Below are positions 44,928 to 53,602 of a stretch of DNA of 64,000 nucleotides, one piece after another. Each line of letters starts with the position of its first letter. Position 1 is the first letter of the stretch. Under the pieces are notes generated by a model, which did not search any database, was not told where the DNA came from, and worked only from the letters and a program-made list of their open reading frames with translations. The stretch covers positions 6,076,001 through 6,140,000 of the forward strand of contig NZ_CP150241.1 in NCBI RefSeq assembly GCF_037975235.1, written 5' to 3'. This DNA is from Paenibacillus sp. FSL R5-0341. Lineage in GTDB: Bacteria > Bacillota > Bacilli > Paenibacillales > Paenibacillaceae. Made by a program: the position numbers and the translations under genes.

Positions 44928-45602
44928 TTATCTGAACGGATTCTGCCACTCCATCAGGGCTGCATAGTTGCAGGATTCCTCATCGTCCAGATAGTCCGCT
45001 GTCACACCAACTGGCATGCGCCCACAACGAAGCAGAAACGATATCACCGGATCACGTCTTTCTCCCGCTGCCACCTGGTTCAGATATTCCTGCGCAGACA
45101 GTTGGTCTGCAACCAGATGATAACCTGGCATTCTACCAGCACCTAGTAACCGATCTATATCCTGTGCAATCACAAGGTGGTACATCGCCTGCATCATAAG
45201 CTGAGCCAATCCCCACTTGCGGTACTTTGGACGAACACAGAGATCGACAATATACAGCGTGTTGCCATCCGGCTGGTGGTTACGAATATAGCCGTCATCC
45301 GTTACTTCCGCCCACGTATGATTCGCCGGATGTGCAGGATCCCACTGCATACGCAGCGAAGTCATCGATCCGGCCAATTCTCCATCTACTTCAATACAGA
45401 TGGCGCCCTCTGGATAATGCTGTACATGGCTGGTGAGCTGCTCGTGACTCCAGAGCAGCTCTTCCGGATATGGAGGAGGGAAACTCTCCGCCTGAATGCG
45501 AATGAGTTCCTCAAAGTCGGATGCAACATAATTGCGAACGACTGCCTTTACCCTTTTGCCACTTCGCTCCGGGTCGGTGATCAGCATTTCTTTTGTATAC
45601 AT
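44928..45602 (-). CDS. GNAT-family acetyltransferase (YhcX N-half-like)
   Basis: Protein of about 224 aa. VVRNYVASDFEELIRIQAES is the first strand and helix; IVDLCVRPKYRKWGLAQLMM holds the acetyl-CoA site, and AGRMPGYH is typical of the GNAT half of YhcX-type GNAT-nitrilase proteins. ATG 45602 (MYTKEMLITDPERSG) is used, though GGGG is 12 bases away; a TTG overlapping the nitrilase stop (45683) would give a longer form. Adjacent nitrilase supports joint function. Confidence 0.82.
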   Translation of the reverse strand: MYTKEMLITDPERSGKRVKAVVRNYVASDFEELIRIQAESFPPPYPEELLWSHEQLTSHVQHYPEGAICIEVDGELAGSMTSLRMQWDPAHPANHTWAEVTDDGYIRNHQPDGNTLYIVDLCVRPKYRKWGLAQLMMQAMYHLVIAQDIDRLLGAGRMPGYHLVADQLSAQEYLNQVAAGERRDPVISFLLRCGRMPVGVTADYLDDEESCNYAALMEWQNPFR

Positions 45603-45673
45603 CGTGCCGGATCGCCCCTTTCCACTGACAAATGAATTCCTGCTCTGTTCCGTTCGACTATAAAAGTTGCTGT

Positions 45674-46531
45674 TTACTTCCAATCGGTATACAGATCGGT
45701 ACGACGGTCACGCCAGGTCGTTACCGATCCACGTTCACGCACCTCATACAACAAGTCCAGATCCAGATCGGCGGTCACGATCATATCGTTGTTAATCTCA
45801 CCCTCGGCCAGAATGCCACGTGGCGGGAATGGGATATCATTTGGCGTAATAATTGCAGCCTGTCCGTAGTTGGCACGCATGAAGTCAACAGTCGGCAAGT
45901 TACCCACTGTTCCGGTTAACACAACATACACCTGGTTCTCTACTGCGCGGGCATGACTCGTATAACGCACACGGTAGAATCCGTGACGATCGTCCGTGCA
46001 GGAAGGACAGAAGATTACATCAGCGCCTTTGGCTTTGGCCATCCGCACAATTTCAGGGAACTCAATATCGTAACAGGTCAGCATCGCAATACGGCCTTTA
46101 TCCGTGTCGAACACCTCAAGTCCATCCCCAGGAGCCATGTTCCATTCCTGTACTTCGGTTGGTGTAATGTGAATCTTGTCCTGACGCGCGATGCGACCAT
46201 CCGGGTAGAACATGTGGGCTGTATTATACAACTTTCCCTCACGTCGAATGACGTGGGTTCCCCCGATAACATGCATACCGTACTTGGCAGCAAGTGACGT
46301 GAACAGTTTTTCATATTGCTCCGTAAAGTTCGGCAGATCTTCAATTGTCAGTGCATTGCCTTGTTCGTCCCCAATGGACATTAATTGCGTTGTGAAAAAT
46401 TCCGGGAACAGCACAAATTCGGTTCCGTATTCGCTCGCTGTCCGTATGTAATGCTCAGCCTGAGCGGCAAACTGCTCAAACGAGCTGATTGTGTGCAATT
46501 GGTATTGTATAGCGGATACCCGCAGTTTCAT
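45674..46531 (-). CDS. Carbon-nitrogen hydrolase (nitrilase superfamily)
   Basis: Enzyme of 285 aa with the Glu-Lys-Cys triad: FVLFPEFFTTQ, RQDKIHITPTEVQEW and IAMLTCYDIEFPEIVR. VIFCPSCTDDRHGFYRVRYT and ARAVENQVYVV complete the family pattern. It hydrolyses an amide, C-N or nitrile bond. Sequence resembles the C-terminal half of B. subtilis YhcX, which is fused to a GNAT; here both halves are separate genes with the nitrilase first. The substrate is unknown. Confidence 0.9.
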   Translation of the reverse strand: MKLRVSAIQYQLHTISSFEQFAAQAEHYIRTASEYGTEFVLFPEFFTTQLMSIGDEQGNALTIEDLPNFTEQYEKLFTSLAAKYGMHVIGGTHVIRREGKLYNTAHMFYPDGRIARQDKIHITPTEVQEWNMAPGDGLEVFDTDKGRIAMLTCYDIEFPEIVRMAKAKGADVIFCPSCTDDRHGFYRVRYTSHARAVENQVYVVLTGTVGNLPTVDFMRANYGQAAIITPNDIPFPPRGILAEGEINNDMIVTADLDLDLLYEVRERGSVTTWRDRRTDLYTDWK

Positions 46532-46642
46532 GTTCGTACACCTCCACCATTATTATGCTTCCATTGTAACAACGATCCGGGGTCAACAAAAGAGTATTTA
46601 CACTAGGCAATACAATGAAAGAACAATCTTCGAATGGCTTTC

Positions 46643-47527
46643 TTACTCACCCAGCATCGACTGTGTGAAGCTAATCCACTCTCTCGTGGCAAATGAAAGA
46701 TAGCGGTCCTTCCGCCAGATCATACCGAGCTGCCATGGAATCACCGGTTCCACTACGGGTATAATGCGCACCCTCATATGGTCCACCTCACGACAGATTG
46801 TCTCCGGCAGTAAGGCTACCCCCAGATTGGCGGCAACCATGGCGCTGAGCAGATCCCACTGGGAGCTCTCATATACCACCCGGGGTTGGAACCCCGCATG
46901 CTGGCAGGCCACAATAATCCGGTCATGTAACGCAAAATCTTCCCTGAACAGCACGAATGAGTCATTTTCCAGTTCATGCAGCGCAACCGACTCTTTTTCC
47001 GCAAGCGGGTGCGAAGGGTGTACGAGCAGGTTGAGCTTCTCTTTGACAAACACAAAATGGTCCAACAGCTCATCCACGGTTGGCAGTACGGCAACGCCAA
47101 TATCCAGTGCACCGCTGATCACATCGGCCTCCACTTTTTTGGCGCCATCCTCAAACAGCTGAATGGTCACCTGCGGGTAGGCTTTGTGAAATTCGCCAAT
47201 GATCATGGGGAAAAAGCTGGACCCTACCATCGGCGGAAGGCCAATCCGCAGATGGCCTTTCTTCAAGTTCATCAGATCGTCCAATTCAGACGACAGATTG
47301 CGGAACGATTTTTCAATCTCCAGTGCCTGTCGAAAAAACACATGGCCCGCGTCGGTTAGTTCAACTTTCTTCCCATAACGGTCCAATAACGTGATACCCA
47401 ATTCCTCTTCAAGACTCTTGACCGTCTTGCTGATGGTGGGCTGGGTGATATATAGAACTTCAGCGGCTTTTGTGAAGCTCTGCTGCCTGGCGACTTCCAG
47501 AAAATATTGCAAATGGCGGATATCCAT
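46643..47527 (-). CDS. cidR: LysR-family regulator (CidR-like)
   Basis: Regulator of about 294 aa. HTH: MDIRHLQYFLEVARQQSFTK then AAEVLYITQPTISKTVKSLE. The effector domain follows. ATG 47527 has GAGG 8 bases upstream. It is divergent from a CidA-CidB-like pair, matching the ywbI-ywbHG arrangement of B. subtilis, where the regulator responds to acetate or overflow metabolism; that role is taken from the family. Confidence 0.88.
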   Translation of the reverse strand: MDIRHLQYFLEVARQQSFTKAAEVLYITQPTISKTVKSLEEELGITLLDRYGKKVELTDAGHVFFRQALEIEKSFRNLSSELDDLMNLKKGHLRIGLPPMVGSSFFPMIIGEFHKAYPQVTIQLFEDGAKKVEADVISGALDIGVAVLPTVDELLDHFVFVKEKLNLLVHPSHPLAEKESVALHELENDSFVLFREDFALHDRIIVACQHAGFQPRVVYESSQWDLLSAMVAANLGVALLPETICREVDHMRVRIIPVVEPVIPWQLGMIWRKDRYLSFATREWISFTQSMLGE

Positions 47528-47688
47528 CGCTTGGTCCTCATCTCTCATAGATAAATGGAATAGTAAACATTCTTAATATGCATTTTACTCATGAAAGAAT
47601 GCCATGTAAAATTTGTGATATCAAATGAATCATTTTCATTTTCATAATAACTTAAACGATTACGTTGATTATACAAGGAGGGATTGAA

Positions 47689-48060
47689 GTGAAAAAATGG
47701 GGCCTTGGTATTGCACAGGTTGCACTCTTAATGGTTTTTTCACTGCTCATGGACCTGCTGGCCCATACTCTCCATCTTCCTGTACCCGGTTCGATACTCG
47801 GTATGGTTGTGCTATTCATTCTGCTTCAGACTCGTGTCGTGAAGCTGCGCTGGATTGAAGTTGGAGCTGCCTGGCTGCTTGGTGAACTATTGTTATTTTT
47901 TATCCCGTCAGCCGTTGGCATCATGAACTATATGCCCATGTTGGAGCATGACGGATTGCAAATTTTATTCATCGTCCTGCTTAGTACATTCCTGGTCATG
48001 TCCTGCACAGGACTGGTTGCTACACGAATTGCCAAACGAAAGGAGCGTCACACCGGATGA
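47689..48060 (+). CDS. cidA: CidA/LrgA-family holin-like membrane protein
   Basis: Membrane protein of about 123 aa with four helices. LPVPGSILGMVVLFILLQTR and LLFFIPSAVGIMNY are CidA/LrgA signatures. The start is GTG 47689, with AAGGAGG 7 bases before it. Together with the next gene it affects murein hydrolase activity or metabolite export in this family. The stop overlaps the CidB start by 4 bp. Confidence 0.92.
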   Translation: MKKWGLGIAQVALLMVFSLLMDLLAHTLHLPVPGSILGMVVLFILLQTRVVKLRWIEVGAAWLLGELLLFFIPSAVGIMNYMPMLEHDGLQILFIVLLSTFLVMSCTGLVATRIAKRKERHTG

Positions 48061-48737
48061 TTGGATTCCTCTGCCTGTTGTTAACCGTGGGTATCTATTG
48101 GGTCACCAAACGAATGTATCGCAATCTGCCAAAAGTATATCTGTCTCCGCTGCTCATTACGCCACTGCTTGTCGTTGGCATATTGCTCGCAACCGGAACG
48201 GATTATACCACGTATAGCAGTGGTGGCAAATGGCTGAGTCTGTTGCTTCAACCGGCCACGGTGGCTTTTGCCGTACCGCTCTACACTTTTTTCCATGTAC
48301 TCAAAAAACATATTTCCGAGATTGTCTTCAGTGTCATGACCGGTTCGGTCGTTGCAGTACTCTCTTCTGCCCTGCTCGCCAAATGGTTACGCCTGGATTC
48401 AGGGCTGATCCACAGCTTGATCCCGCGATCCATTACAACACCCATTGCCATGAACGTTTCGGCTACAATCGGTGGCATTCCCGCAGTCACAGCTGTTTTT
48501 GTTATTATGACAGGCCTGCTCGGGGTGATTATGGGACCTTCGATCGTCAAAATGCTGCGCATTGATGGTGAGATTGCACGAGGTACACTGTTTGGAACCG
48601 GTGCCCATGGTACAGGGACATCCAAGGCGTTTGAACTGAGTTCCTTGACAGGTACCATCTCCAGTATCTCCATGGTGCTCGCCGCATTGTTCACTTTAGC
48701 CGTTGCACCCATCCTTTCCAAACTTATTTTCCCATAA
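48057..48737 (+). CDS. cidB: CidB/LrgB-family membrane protein
   Basis: Membrane protein of 226 aa with about six to seven helices. LIPRSITTPIAMNVSATIGG and GTLFGTGAHGTGTSKAFELS are diagnostic for LrgB/CidB. It is translationally coupled to CidA (ATGA overlap). The pair's exact role (holin-like or pyruvate/acetate-linked) is debated for the family. Confidence 0.93.
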   Translation: MIGFLCLLLTVGIYWVTKRMYRNLPKVYLSPLLITPLLVVGILLATGTDYTTYSSGGKWLSLLLQPATVAFAVPLYTFFHVLKKHISEIVFSVMTGSVVAVLSSALLAKWLRLDSGLIHSLIPRSITTPIAMNVSATIGGIPAVTAVFVIMTGLLGVIMGPSIVKMLRIDGEIARGTLFGTGAHGTGTSKAFELSSLTGTISSISMVLAALFTLAVAPILSKLIFP

Positions 48738-48842
48738 TAGATGGAATTATCCCACTTTTTTGAAATATTATTGTTGTATTAAAGCCCTTTCTTCCTTACA
48801 ATAAGGACAGGTTTTAATTGTGAATATTGCGGGGGAGATGCG

Positions 48843-49361
48843 ATGAAAAGAACCGGAATGAAGAGATCTCTGGACCGTCTTGGACGAATTGTCCTTCCCA
48901 AAGAAATGCGGGATACGATGGAAATCCATATCGGCGATCCGCTTGAGTTTTTCATTGAAGGAAAAGAGTTGATTTTAAGAAAGTACAAATCAACATTATG
49001 TATTTTTTGCGGTGATGTAGATACGGAAATGTATTTCAAAGAGCAATTCATCTGCCGGACTTGTGCAACTCAATTAAAACACCCGGATGACTCTCCCAAC
49101 TGGTCCATACCTCAGAACAAACAGGCTCCTGCACCCGTGGAGCGTCCTGCTACCAAATCCGCCTCAGTCTCATCTCCCGCTAGGGAAGAAGGGACCACAG
49201 CTGACAACCCAGAATACCCGGACCTGCGACCGAAGACGGCACGCATGCTGCAACAGATGAAAGAAATTGTTGAACAGAATCCCGGTTTGGCTCAACAGCA
49301 AATTGCGGAAAAGCTTGGCATTAGCCAAGGACGCGTCTCTCAATTAAAAAAGTTACTATAA
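48843..49361 (+). CDS. AbrB-type regulator with zinc knuckles and C-terminal HTH
   Basis: Protein of 172 aa with three parts. The AbrB/SpoVT swapped-hairpin domain covers about residues 1-48 (MKRSLDRLGRIVLPKEMRDT; DPLEFFIEGKELILRKYKS). Four cysteines (CIFC 53-56 and CRTC 71-74) could bind zinc. After a disordered linker (80-128) a helix-turn-helix, AQQQIAEKLGISQGRVSQL, closes the protein (about 150-172). Classic AbrB is near 95 aa and lacks the HTH. GGGGGAG precedes the ATG. Probably a transition-state or developmental regulator with two DNA-binding parts. Confidence 0.85.
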   Translation: MKRTGMKRSLDRLGRIVLPKEMRDTMEIHIGDPLEFFIEGKELILRKYKSTLCIFCGDVDTEMYFKEQFICRTCATQLKHPDDSPNWSIPQNKQAPAPVERPATKSASVSSPAREEGTTADNPEYPDLRPKTARMLQQMKEIVEQNPGLAQQQIAEKLGISQGRVSQLKKLL

Positions 49362-49556
49362 TAAGAATGGTATTCGATCATTTATAGTCAGAAGACCTTC
49401 CAATTCAGGAAGTCCCGCTGCAAGAGAACCCGTTGTGTTTCGTGGGTTCTTCTTTTTTTTATATTCAGTACATTCAATCCTAAAAAAAGATGACCTCTGC
49501 TCATCTGCAGCGATCATCTCATAATATAGGTCCAGATCTTCTAATTTATCTTTCAC
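49356..49556 (-). CDS. Possible small protein coupled to DoxX gene
   Basis: An open frame of 66 codons starts at GTG 49556, directly after the DoxX stop. The first 31 residues (MKDKLEDLDLYYEMIAADEQ and on) look protein-like, but the rest reads through a terminator hairpin (AGAACCC/GGGTTCT near 49420-49448) and ends inside the AbrB-like gene on the other strand. It has only a weak AGG before the start. It may be a decayed or truncated gene. Confidence 0.25.
   Translation of the reverse strand: MKDKLEDLDLYYEMIAADEQRSSFFRIECTEYKKKKNPRNTTGSLAAGLPELEGLLTINDRIPFLL
49420..49460 (+). terminator. Terminator of the AbrB-HTH gene
   Basis: AGAACCC...GGGTTCT stem followed by TCTTTTTTTTAT on the plus strand, 60 bp past the stop codon. 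Confidence 0.75.
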
Positions 49557-49943
49557 TTACGCCTGAATCGCGTCCAACTGTCCTTCTTCTTCTTCTTCCT
49601 CTTCCAATCTGCGCATGCCCACAACCAGGACAATAATGTTAGCTACCAGCAATACAGCCGGGAACGGAACAGCAGCATATTGTGCATAGATCAGATGACT
49701 TCCTACGGCCCCAATCAGAATGAATGTCAGTATGCCAGAAGCCAGGATGCGAGTCCGTGGAATCAGCAGTCCTACTGCACTAAGCAACTCCGCAGCGCCT
49801 AGCAGATACATGGTCCATGTCGGATAAGAGAAACTTTCGAATGTCTGAATCATCATATCTGCTCCACTAATCTTGTTAAACCCTGTCATGACGAATACCC
49901 CTGCAAGCACAACCAGAAAAACATAACCCAAAATTTTGTTCAT
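49557..49943 (-). CDS. DoxX-family membrane protein
   Basis: Protein of 128 aa with four helices. GYVFLVVLAGVFVMTGFNKI and MYLLGAAELLSAVGLLIPRT are DoxX-like; the tail is a run of glutamates (LEEEEEEEGQLD). DoxX-like proteins are linked to thiol/redox stress or quinone pathways in other bacteria. The divergent HxlR-type gene is the likely regulator. An AGGAGG-type site precedes the ATG. Confidence 0.85.
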   Translation of the reverse strand: MNKILGYVFLVVLAGVFVMTGFNKISGADMMIQTFESFSYPTWTMYLLGAAELLSAVGLLIPRTRILASGILTFILIGAVGSHLIYAQYAAVPFPAVLLVANIIVLVVGMRRLEEEEEEEGQLDAIQA

Positions 49944-50105
49944 ATGTATATCCTCCTATAACGAATTGTATGTTCCTACTATGGGATGATTAAGTTTGCG
50001 ATAAATAGTAAAAAAGAATCTATGTAAAAGCTCCCCAAAGGTCACTCTATTTTCATATAGTCAGTCTCATTCACTTTCAAAATAGTACGCGTTCATATTA
50101 TAGGT

Positions 50106-50154
50106 ATTATTTATCACCAACTTACTTTTATGAAGTAAGTTGGTGATAAATAAT
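50106..50154. repeat. Perfect 22-bp-arm inverted repeat
   Basis: Arms 50106-50127 and 50133-50154 are perfectly complementary with a 5-base loop (TTATG). It lies in the 387-bp region between divergent DoxX and HxlR genes and has no T-run, so it is not a typical terminator. Confidence 0.8.
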
Positions 50155-50194
50155 ATAATTTCTTCAAGTAATTTCTCACTGTATGATGTATAAT

Positions 50195-50211
50195 ACATAC
50201 AAAAGGTATGT
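50195..50211. promoter_or_regulatory. Candidate HxlR operator
   Basis: ACATAC-AAAAG-GTATGT is a 6-5-6 perfect inverted repeat about 120 bp before the HxlR start and 250 bp before the DoxX start, a plausible site for a small winged-helix dimer. Confidence 0.4.
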
Positions 50212-50330
50212 TACAGTATATTTTGTAGTAACCCTCATTTACTTGGATGTCCTATATTCTTAAAGCGGCAGAAATCATGTCCTTTCATATACAACTTTGA
50301 AGAAAATGATCATGAATCGAGGTGAATACG

Positions 50331-50666
50331 TTGAAGCTGAAAAAAGTAAAAGCACCGAGTCCCTGTATGATCACTCAGGCCATAGACATTATAGGCAAGA
50401 AGTGGGTACTGTTAATCATGTACCAACTGTTATCTGGACCCAAGCGGTTTACGGAGCTTGAAGCAGAGATGGCGATCAGTGGACGACTTTTATCAGAGCG
50501 ATTGAAGGAAATGGAGGCGGAAGGTATCGTAACCCGGCACATGTTTCCCGAGATTCCTCCTCGTGTAGAGTATGAATTAACACCTAAAGGTAGAGCCATT
50601 GAACCTGTCATTGATCAGATCTACAGCTGGTCTTCCGACTGGTTGAAACAGCAGAAATCCGAGTAA
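50331..50666 (+). CDS. HxlR-family transcriptional regulator
   Basis: Regulator of about 111 aa. SPCMITQAIDIIGKKWVLLI (with the redox-capable Cys near the N-terminus), KRFTELEAEMAISGRLLSER and LKEMEAEGIVTR form the HxlR winged helix. I choose TTG 50331 since GAGGTGA is 5 bases before it; GTG at 50322 overlaps that site. The single N-terminal Cys is the thiol-sensing position in YodB/HypR relatives, so redox control of DoxX is likely. Confidence 0.88.
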   Translation: MKLKKVKAPSPCMITQAIDIIGKKWVLLIMYQLLSGPKRFTELEAEMAISGRLLSERLKEMEAEGIVTRHMFPEIPPRVEYELTPKGRAIEPVIDQIYSWSSDWLKQQKSE

Positions 50667-50701
50667 TACGGATTCCTGATCCATGACATTCCACTCAACA
50701 C

Positions 50702-50755
50702 AAATACGCCTGAATCAGGCTGATCTGCAGATCAGTTCCCGATTCAGGCGTATTT
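50702..50755. terminator. Bidirectional terminator (HxlR / Gfo-Idh)
   Basis: AAATACGCCTGAATC (50702-50716) pairs perfectly with GATTCAGGCGTATTT (50741-50755). Confidence 0.88.
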
Positions 50756-50774
50756 ATATTACATTCAACTTTTG

Positions 50775-51779
50775 TTAATGAGAAAGATGCTTTGAAGGCT
50801 GAAGCTGTACCGGCAGGCCGGAATCTGCCGATGCCAGTGCCGCCGTCGTAATCTCCTGTGTACGACAGGCATCCGCATAATCGGACAGAATCCGTGAACG
50901 GTCTCCCGTACGCAGGGCGTGAATGAACGCTTCATTCTCACGCTCGTATGGATTATGTCCTGCCGGAATTTCCAGACCTGCCATCGCATGCGATGCGGCA
51001 CTTGGCAGAAGCAAACGTTCCGGCGTCCAATCCCACACGCCTGCATCCGTGTAGAACTGTAGCCCTGCGCCGCCCTCTCCGTCTGGCAACAGGCATGTAT
51101 TGGCGATACTGGCAATCGCTCCACTTTCCAGCTTGAGCGTCACATTCGCCACATCGGCAACAGTGACATGCTCATGCTTCTCATGCATGCTTCGCTGAGC
51201 TGCTACGGCATATACCTCCGTAACTTCTCCTGCACAATACCGAAGCAAGTCTACAATATGTGTAGTCTGCTCCACGAATTGTCCTCCTGAACCATCCTGA
51301 CGCCGCCACCAGGCAACCCCTGGCATTCCGCCCATCCAGCGGCCAAGAGCCATGCCGACCGTCTGTTCTTTCATGGCCTGCTGTAATACCTGAGCAGCCT
51401 CCTGATAACGGAAATGGTATCCGACAGAGGTTAACAATCCGCTCTTCTGTACCTGAGCGAGCACCTGACGTGGAACGTCCATTCCAGTACTCAGCGGTTT
51501 CTCCACCAGGAATGGAATTCCACGTCGATTCAATTCGGACTCGATCGATCCGTGAGACATCGGAGGCACACAGATATACACCGCATCCAGCTTCTCACCA
51601 TCCAGCATATGTTCAAGTTCACCGTAACCAACAGCATCATAGACGGAGGCCATAGCCTCTGCCTTTTCGAGCGATGTTCCACAGACACTCGCAACACGAA
51701 CACCTTCCATTCGTGCCAGAATATCCGCATGTACCTTACTGAACCAGCCTGTTCCAATGATTCCGATCTGTAATGTCAT
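50775..51779 (-). CDS. Gfo/Idh/MocA-family oxidoreductase
   Basis: NAD(P)-dependent dehydrogenase of 334 aa. The Rossmann motif is IGIIGTGWFSKVHADI; the catalytic-region EKP is LVEKPLSTGM (Glu93-Lys94-Pro95); GGQFVEQTTHIVDLLRYCAG contains the conserved His of the active site. Substrate is likely a sugar or inositol but not identifiable. It is monocistronic, 68 bp upstream-side of glpD on the same strand. Confidence 0.9.
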   Translation of the reverse strand: MTLQIGIIGTGWFSKVHADILARMEGVRVASVCGTSLEKAEAMASVYDAVGYGELEHMLDGEKLDAVYICVPPMSHGSIESELNRRGIPFLVEKPLSTGMDVPRQVLAQVQKSGLLTSVGYHFRYQEAAQVLQQAMKEQTVGMALGRWMGGMPGVAWWRRQDGSGGQFVEQTTHIVDLLRYCAGEVTEVYAVAAQRSMHEKHEHVTVADVANVTLKLESGAIASIANTCLLPDGEGGAGLQFYTDAGVWDWTPERLLLPSAASHAMAGLEIPAGHNPYERENEAFIHALRTGDRSRILSDYADACRTQEITTAALASADSGLPVQLQPSKHLSH

Positions 51780-51847
51780 GGATGTAATCCCCTCTCTGTG
51801 TTACACGCTTACATGTTCCATTCGACTCTCAGCCTTGAAATCCTGCC

Positions 51848-53506
51848 TCAGATTTTGCCGGATGCTTCCAACAACAGCTGATCCAGTTCCTGTGCATGCA
51901 AGACCGCTTGCTCTTCAGACCAGTTCAAACGCCCGGCCATATAGGAGATCACAGCTGCCTTATAACGGCGGACTTCATCTATACGGAAAAATAAATCTCC
52001 TGTTCTTCGTACCAAAAAATCTGATGGGGTTACTGCCATCTCTTCTTCGATCGCGTAGCAGAGCATCAGCAGCAGTTCCTGTGGCATGCCATGAAGCTCG
52101 GCCTTGGTTCGTGGATCAGGCATTCGCTCATACAGTGCCTTCACATTGGAACCATACGTGCGAGTCAGCCGCTCTGCAGCAGGTCGAGCAAGCCCCAAAG
52201 CGACGCCATCCTTGATCTTGCGCTCCGCATACGATACGAATCCAGCCGATCCCCCTACGTCACCGCCGGAGATGGGCATCTTCTTCGTTACACAAGGGCC
52301 TATAGAATGTCCATGCTCCTGCTCCATCTGACGCGCGACCAGATCAACGACCATCTCGGCCATTTTACGGTACCCGGTTAATTTGCCCCCGGCAATCGTA
52401 ATCAGATTGGATTCGGATACCCAGACTTCATCTTTGCGTGAAATTTCAGAAGGATTCTTGCCTTCCTCATGGATTAGTGGACGTACCCCCGCCCATCCGG
52501 ACTCTACATCTTCTGTACCAATCTGAATATCTGGAAACATGCCATTGACTGCATGAATGACATAATCACGGTCCGAGTCGGAAATTCGGGGGTGTGCAGG
52601 GTCTTCCTGATATACGGTGTCGGTCGTTCCCACATAGGTTTTGCCATCACGCGGGACAGCAAACACCATTCGACCATCAGGTGTATCAAAATAAACCGCC
52701 TGCCTCAATGGGAATCGTTCACCGTCAAAGACCAAGTGAATACCTTTGGTCATCTGTAGCGTTTTCCCCTGGCGCGAACCATCCAATTCCCGCAGCCCAT
52801 CCACCCATGGACCAGAAGCATTGATCACCTTGCTTGCTTTGAGCGTATAGGTTTGACCACTGATCTGATCCATGGCTTCAATACCTGTAATTTTGCCATT
52901 CTCCTTCAGGAAACCTGTCGCCTTCACATAGTTGACTGCCTGTGCCCCACGTTTGACGGCTTCTTTCATGACTTCAATGGTAAGCCTGGCATCGTCTGTC
53001 CGGTACTCCACATAGAGCCCACCACCCAACAACCCCTGTTTACGTAGTAAAGGTTCGCTATCGGACACCGCTCCAGCATTCAACATTTGGCGCCGTTCAC
53101 TGCGCTTCACCCCGGCGAGCCGATCATACACCATCAGTCCAATGGATGTGCTGAAGCGGCCAAACGTCCCTGCCGTATAGATCGGTAGCAACATCGGTTC
53201 TGGTGTGGTCACATGTGGCCCATTCTCGTACACTACAGCCCGCTCCCGTCCTACCTCCGCAACCATCTTCACTTCATATTGCTTCAAATAACGCAATCCG
53301 CCATGGACAAGCTTGGTCGAACGACTGGATGTACCTGCTGCAAAATCCTGCATTTCGACAAGCGCTGTCTTCAATCCACGGGAAGCCGCATCCAATGCAA
53401 TCCCTGCGCCTGTAATTCCACCACCAATAATCAATACGTCAAAATGTGCATTCGCCATACTTTGCAAATATTCGGTTCGGTGTGCTGACGAGAACGTTTC
53501 TGCCAT
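51848..53506 (-). CDS. glpD: Aerobic glycerol-3-phosphate dehydrogenase
   Basis: Membrane-associated flavoenzyme of about 552 aa oxidising glycerol-3-phosphate to dihydroxyacetone phosphate. FAD-binding VLIIGGGITGAGIALDAASR is at the N-terminus; GTSSRSTKLVHGGLRYLKQY, YVGTTDTVYQEDP and IAGGKLTGYRKMAE follow. ATG 53506 has GGGAGG 7 bases upstream; an ATG 5 codons earlier overlaps that site. A strong terminator sits in its leader, the hallmark of GlpP-controlled antitermination; glpP is in this window. Confidence 0.95.
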   Translation of the reverse strand: MAETFSSAHRTEYLQSMANAHFDVLIIGGGITGAGIALDAASRGLKTALVEMQDFAAGTSSRSTKLVHGGLRYLKQYEVKMVAEVGRERAVVYENGPHVTTPEPMLLPIYTAGTFGRFSTSIGLMVYDRLAGVKRSERRQMLNAGAVSDSEPLLRKQGLLGGGLYVEYRTDDARLTIEVMKEAVKRGAQAVNYVKATGFLKENGKITGIEAMDQISGQTYTLKASKVINASGPWVDGLRELDGSRQGKTLQMTKGIHLVFDGERFPLRQAVYFDTPDGRMVFAVPRDGKTYVGTTDTVYQEDPAHPRISDSDRDYVIHAVNGMFPDIQIGTEDVESGWAGVRPLIHEEGKNPSEISRKDEVWVSESNLITIAGGKLTGYRKMAEMVVDLVARQMEQEHGHSIGPCVTKKMPISGGDVGGSAGFVSYAERKIKDGVALGLARPAAERLTRTYGSNVKALYERMPDPRTKAELHGMPQELLLMLCYAIEEEMAVTPSDFLVRRTGDLFFRIDEVRRYKAAVISYMAGRLNWSEEQAVLHAQELDQLLLEASGKI

Positions 53507-53541
53507 CCTTGAACCTCCCATTGATTCCCTTTATGTTTCCG

Positions 53542-53602
53542 CAAAAAAAACAAAAAAAGGACCACGTCATTCGCTCAGCAATTGCTGAGCGGCACGTGGT
53601 CC
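53542..53602 (-). promoter_or_regulatory. glpD leader terminator (GlpP antitermination target)
   Basis: On the minus strand GGACCACGT (53594-53602 side) and ACGTGGTCC close a stem with an inner CGCTCAGCA/TGCTGAGCG hairpin (53572-53591), followed by TTTTTTTG and a second T-run, all before the ribosome site. In B. subtilis GlpP with glycerol-3-phosphate allows read-through at the equivalent place. Confidence 0.8.
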
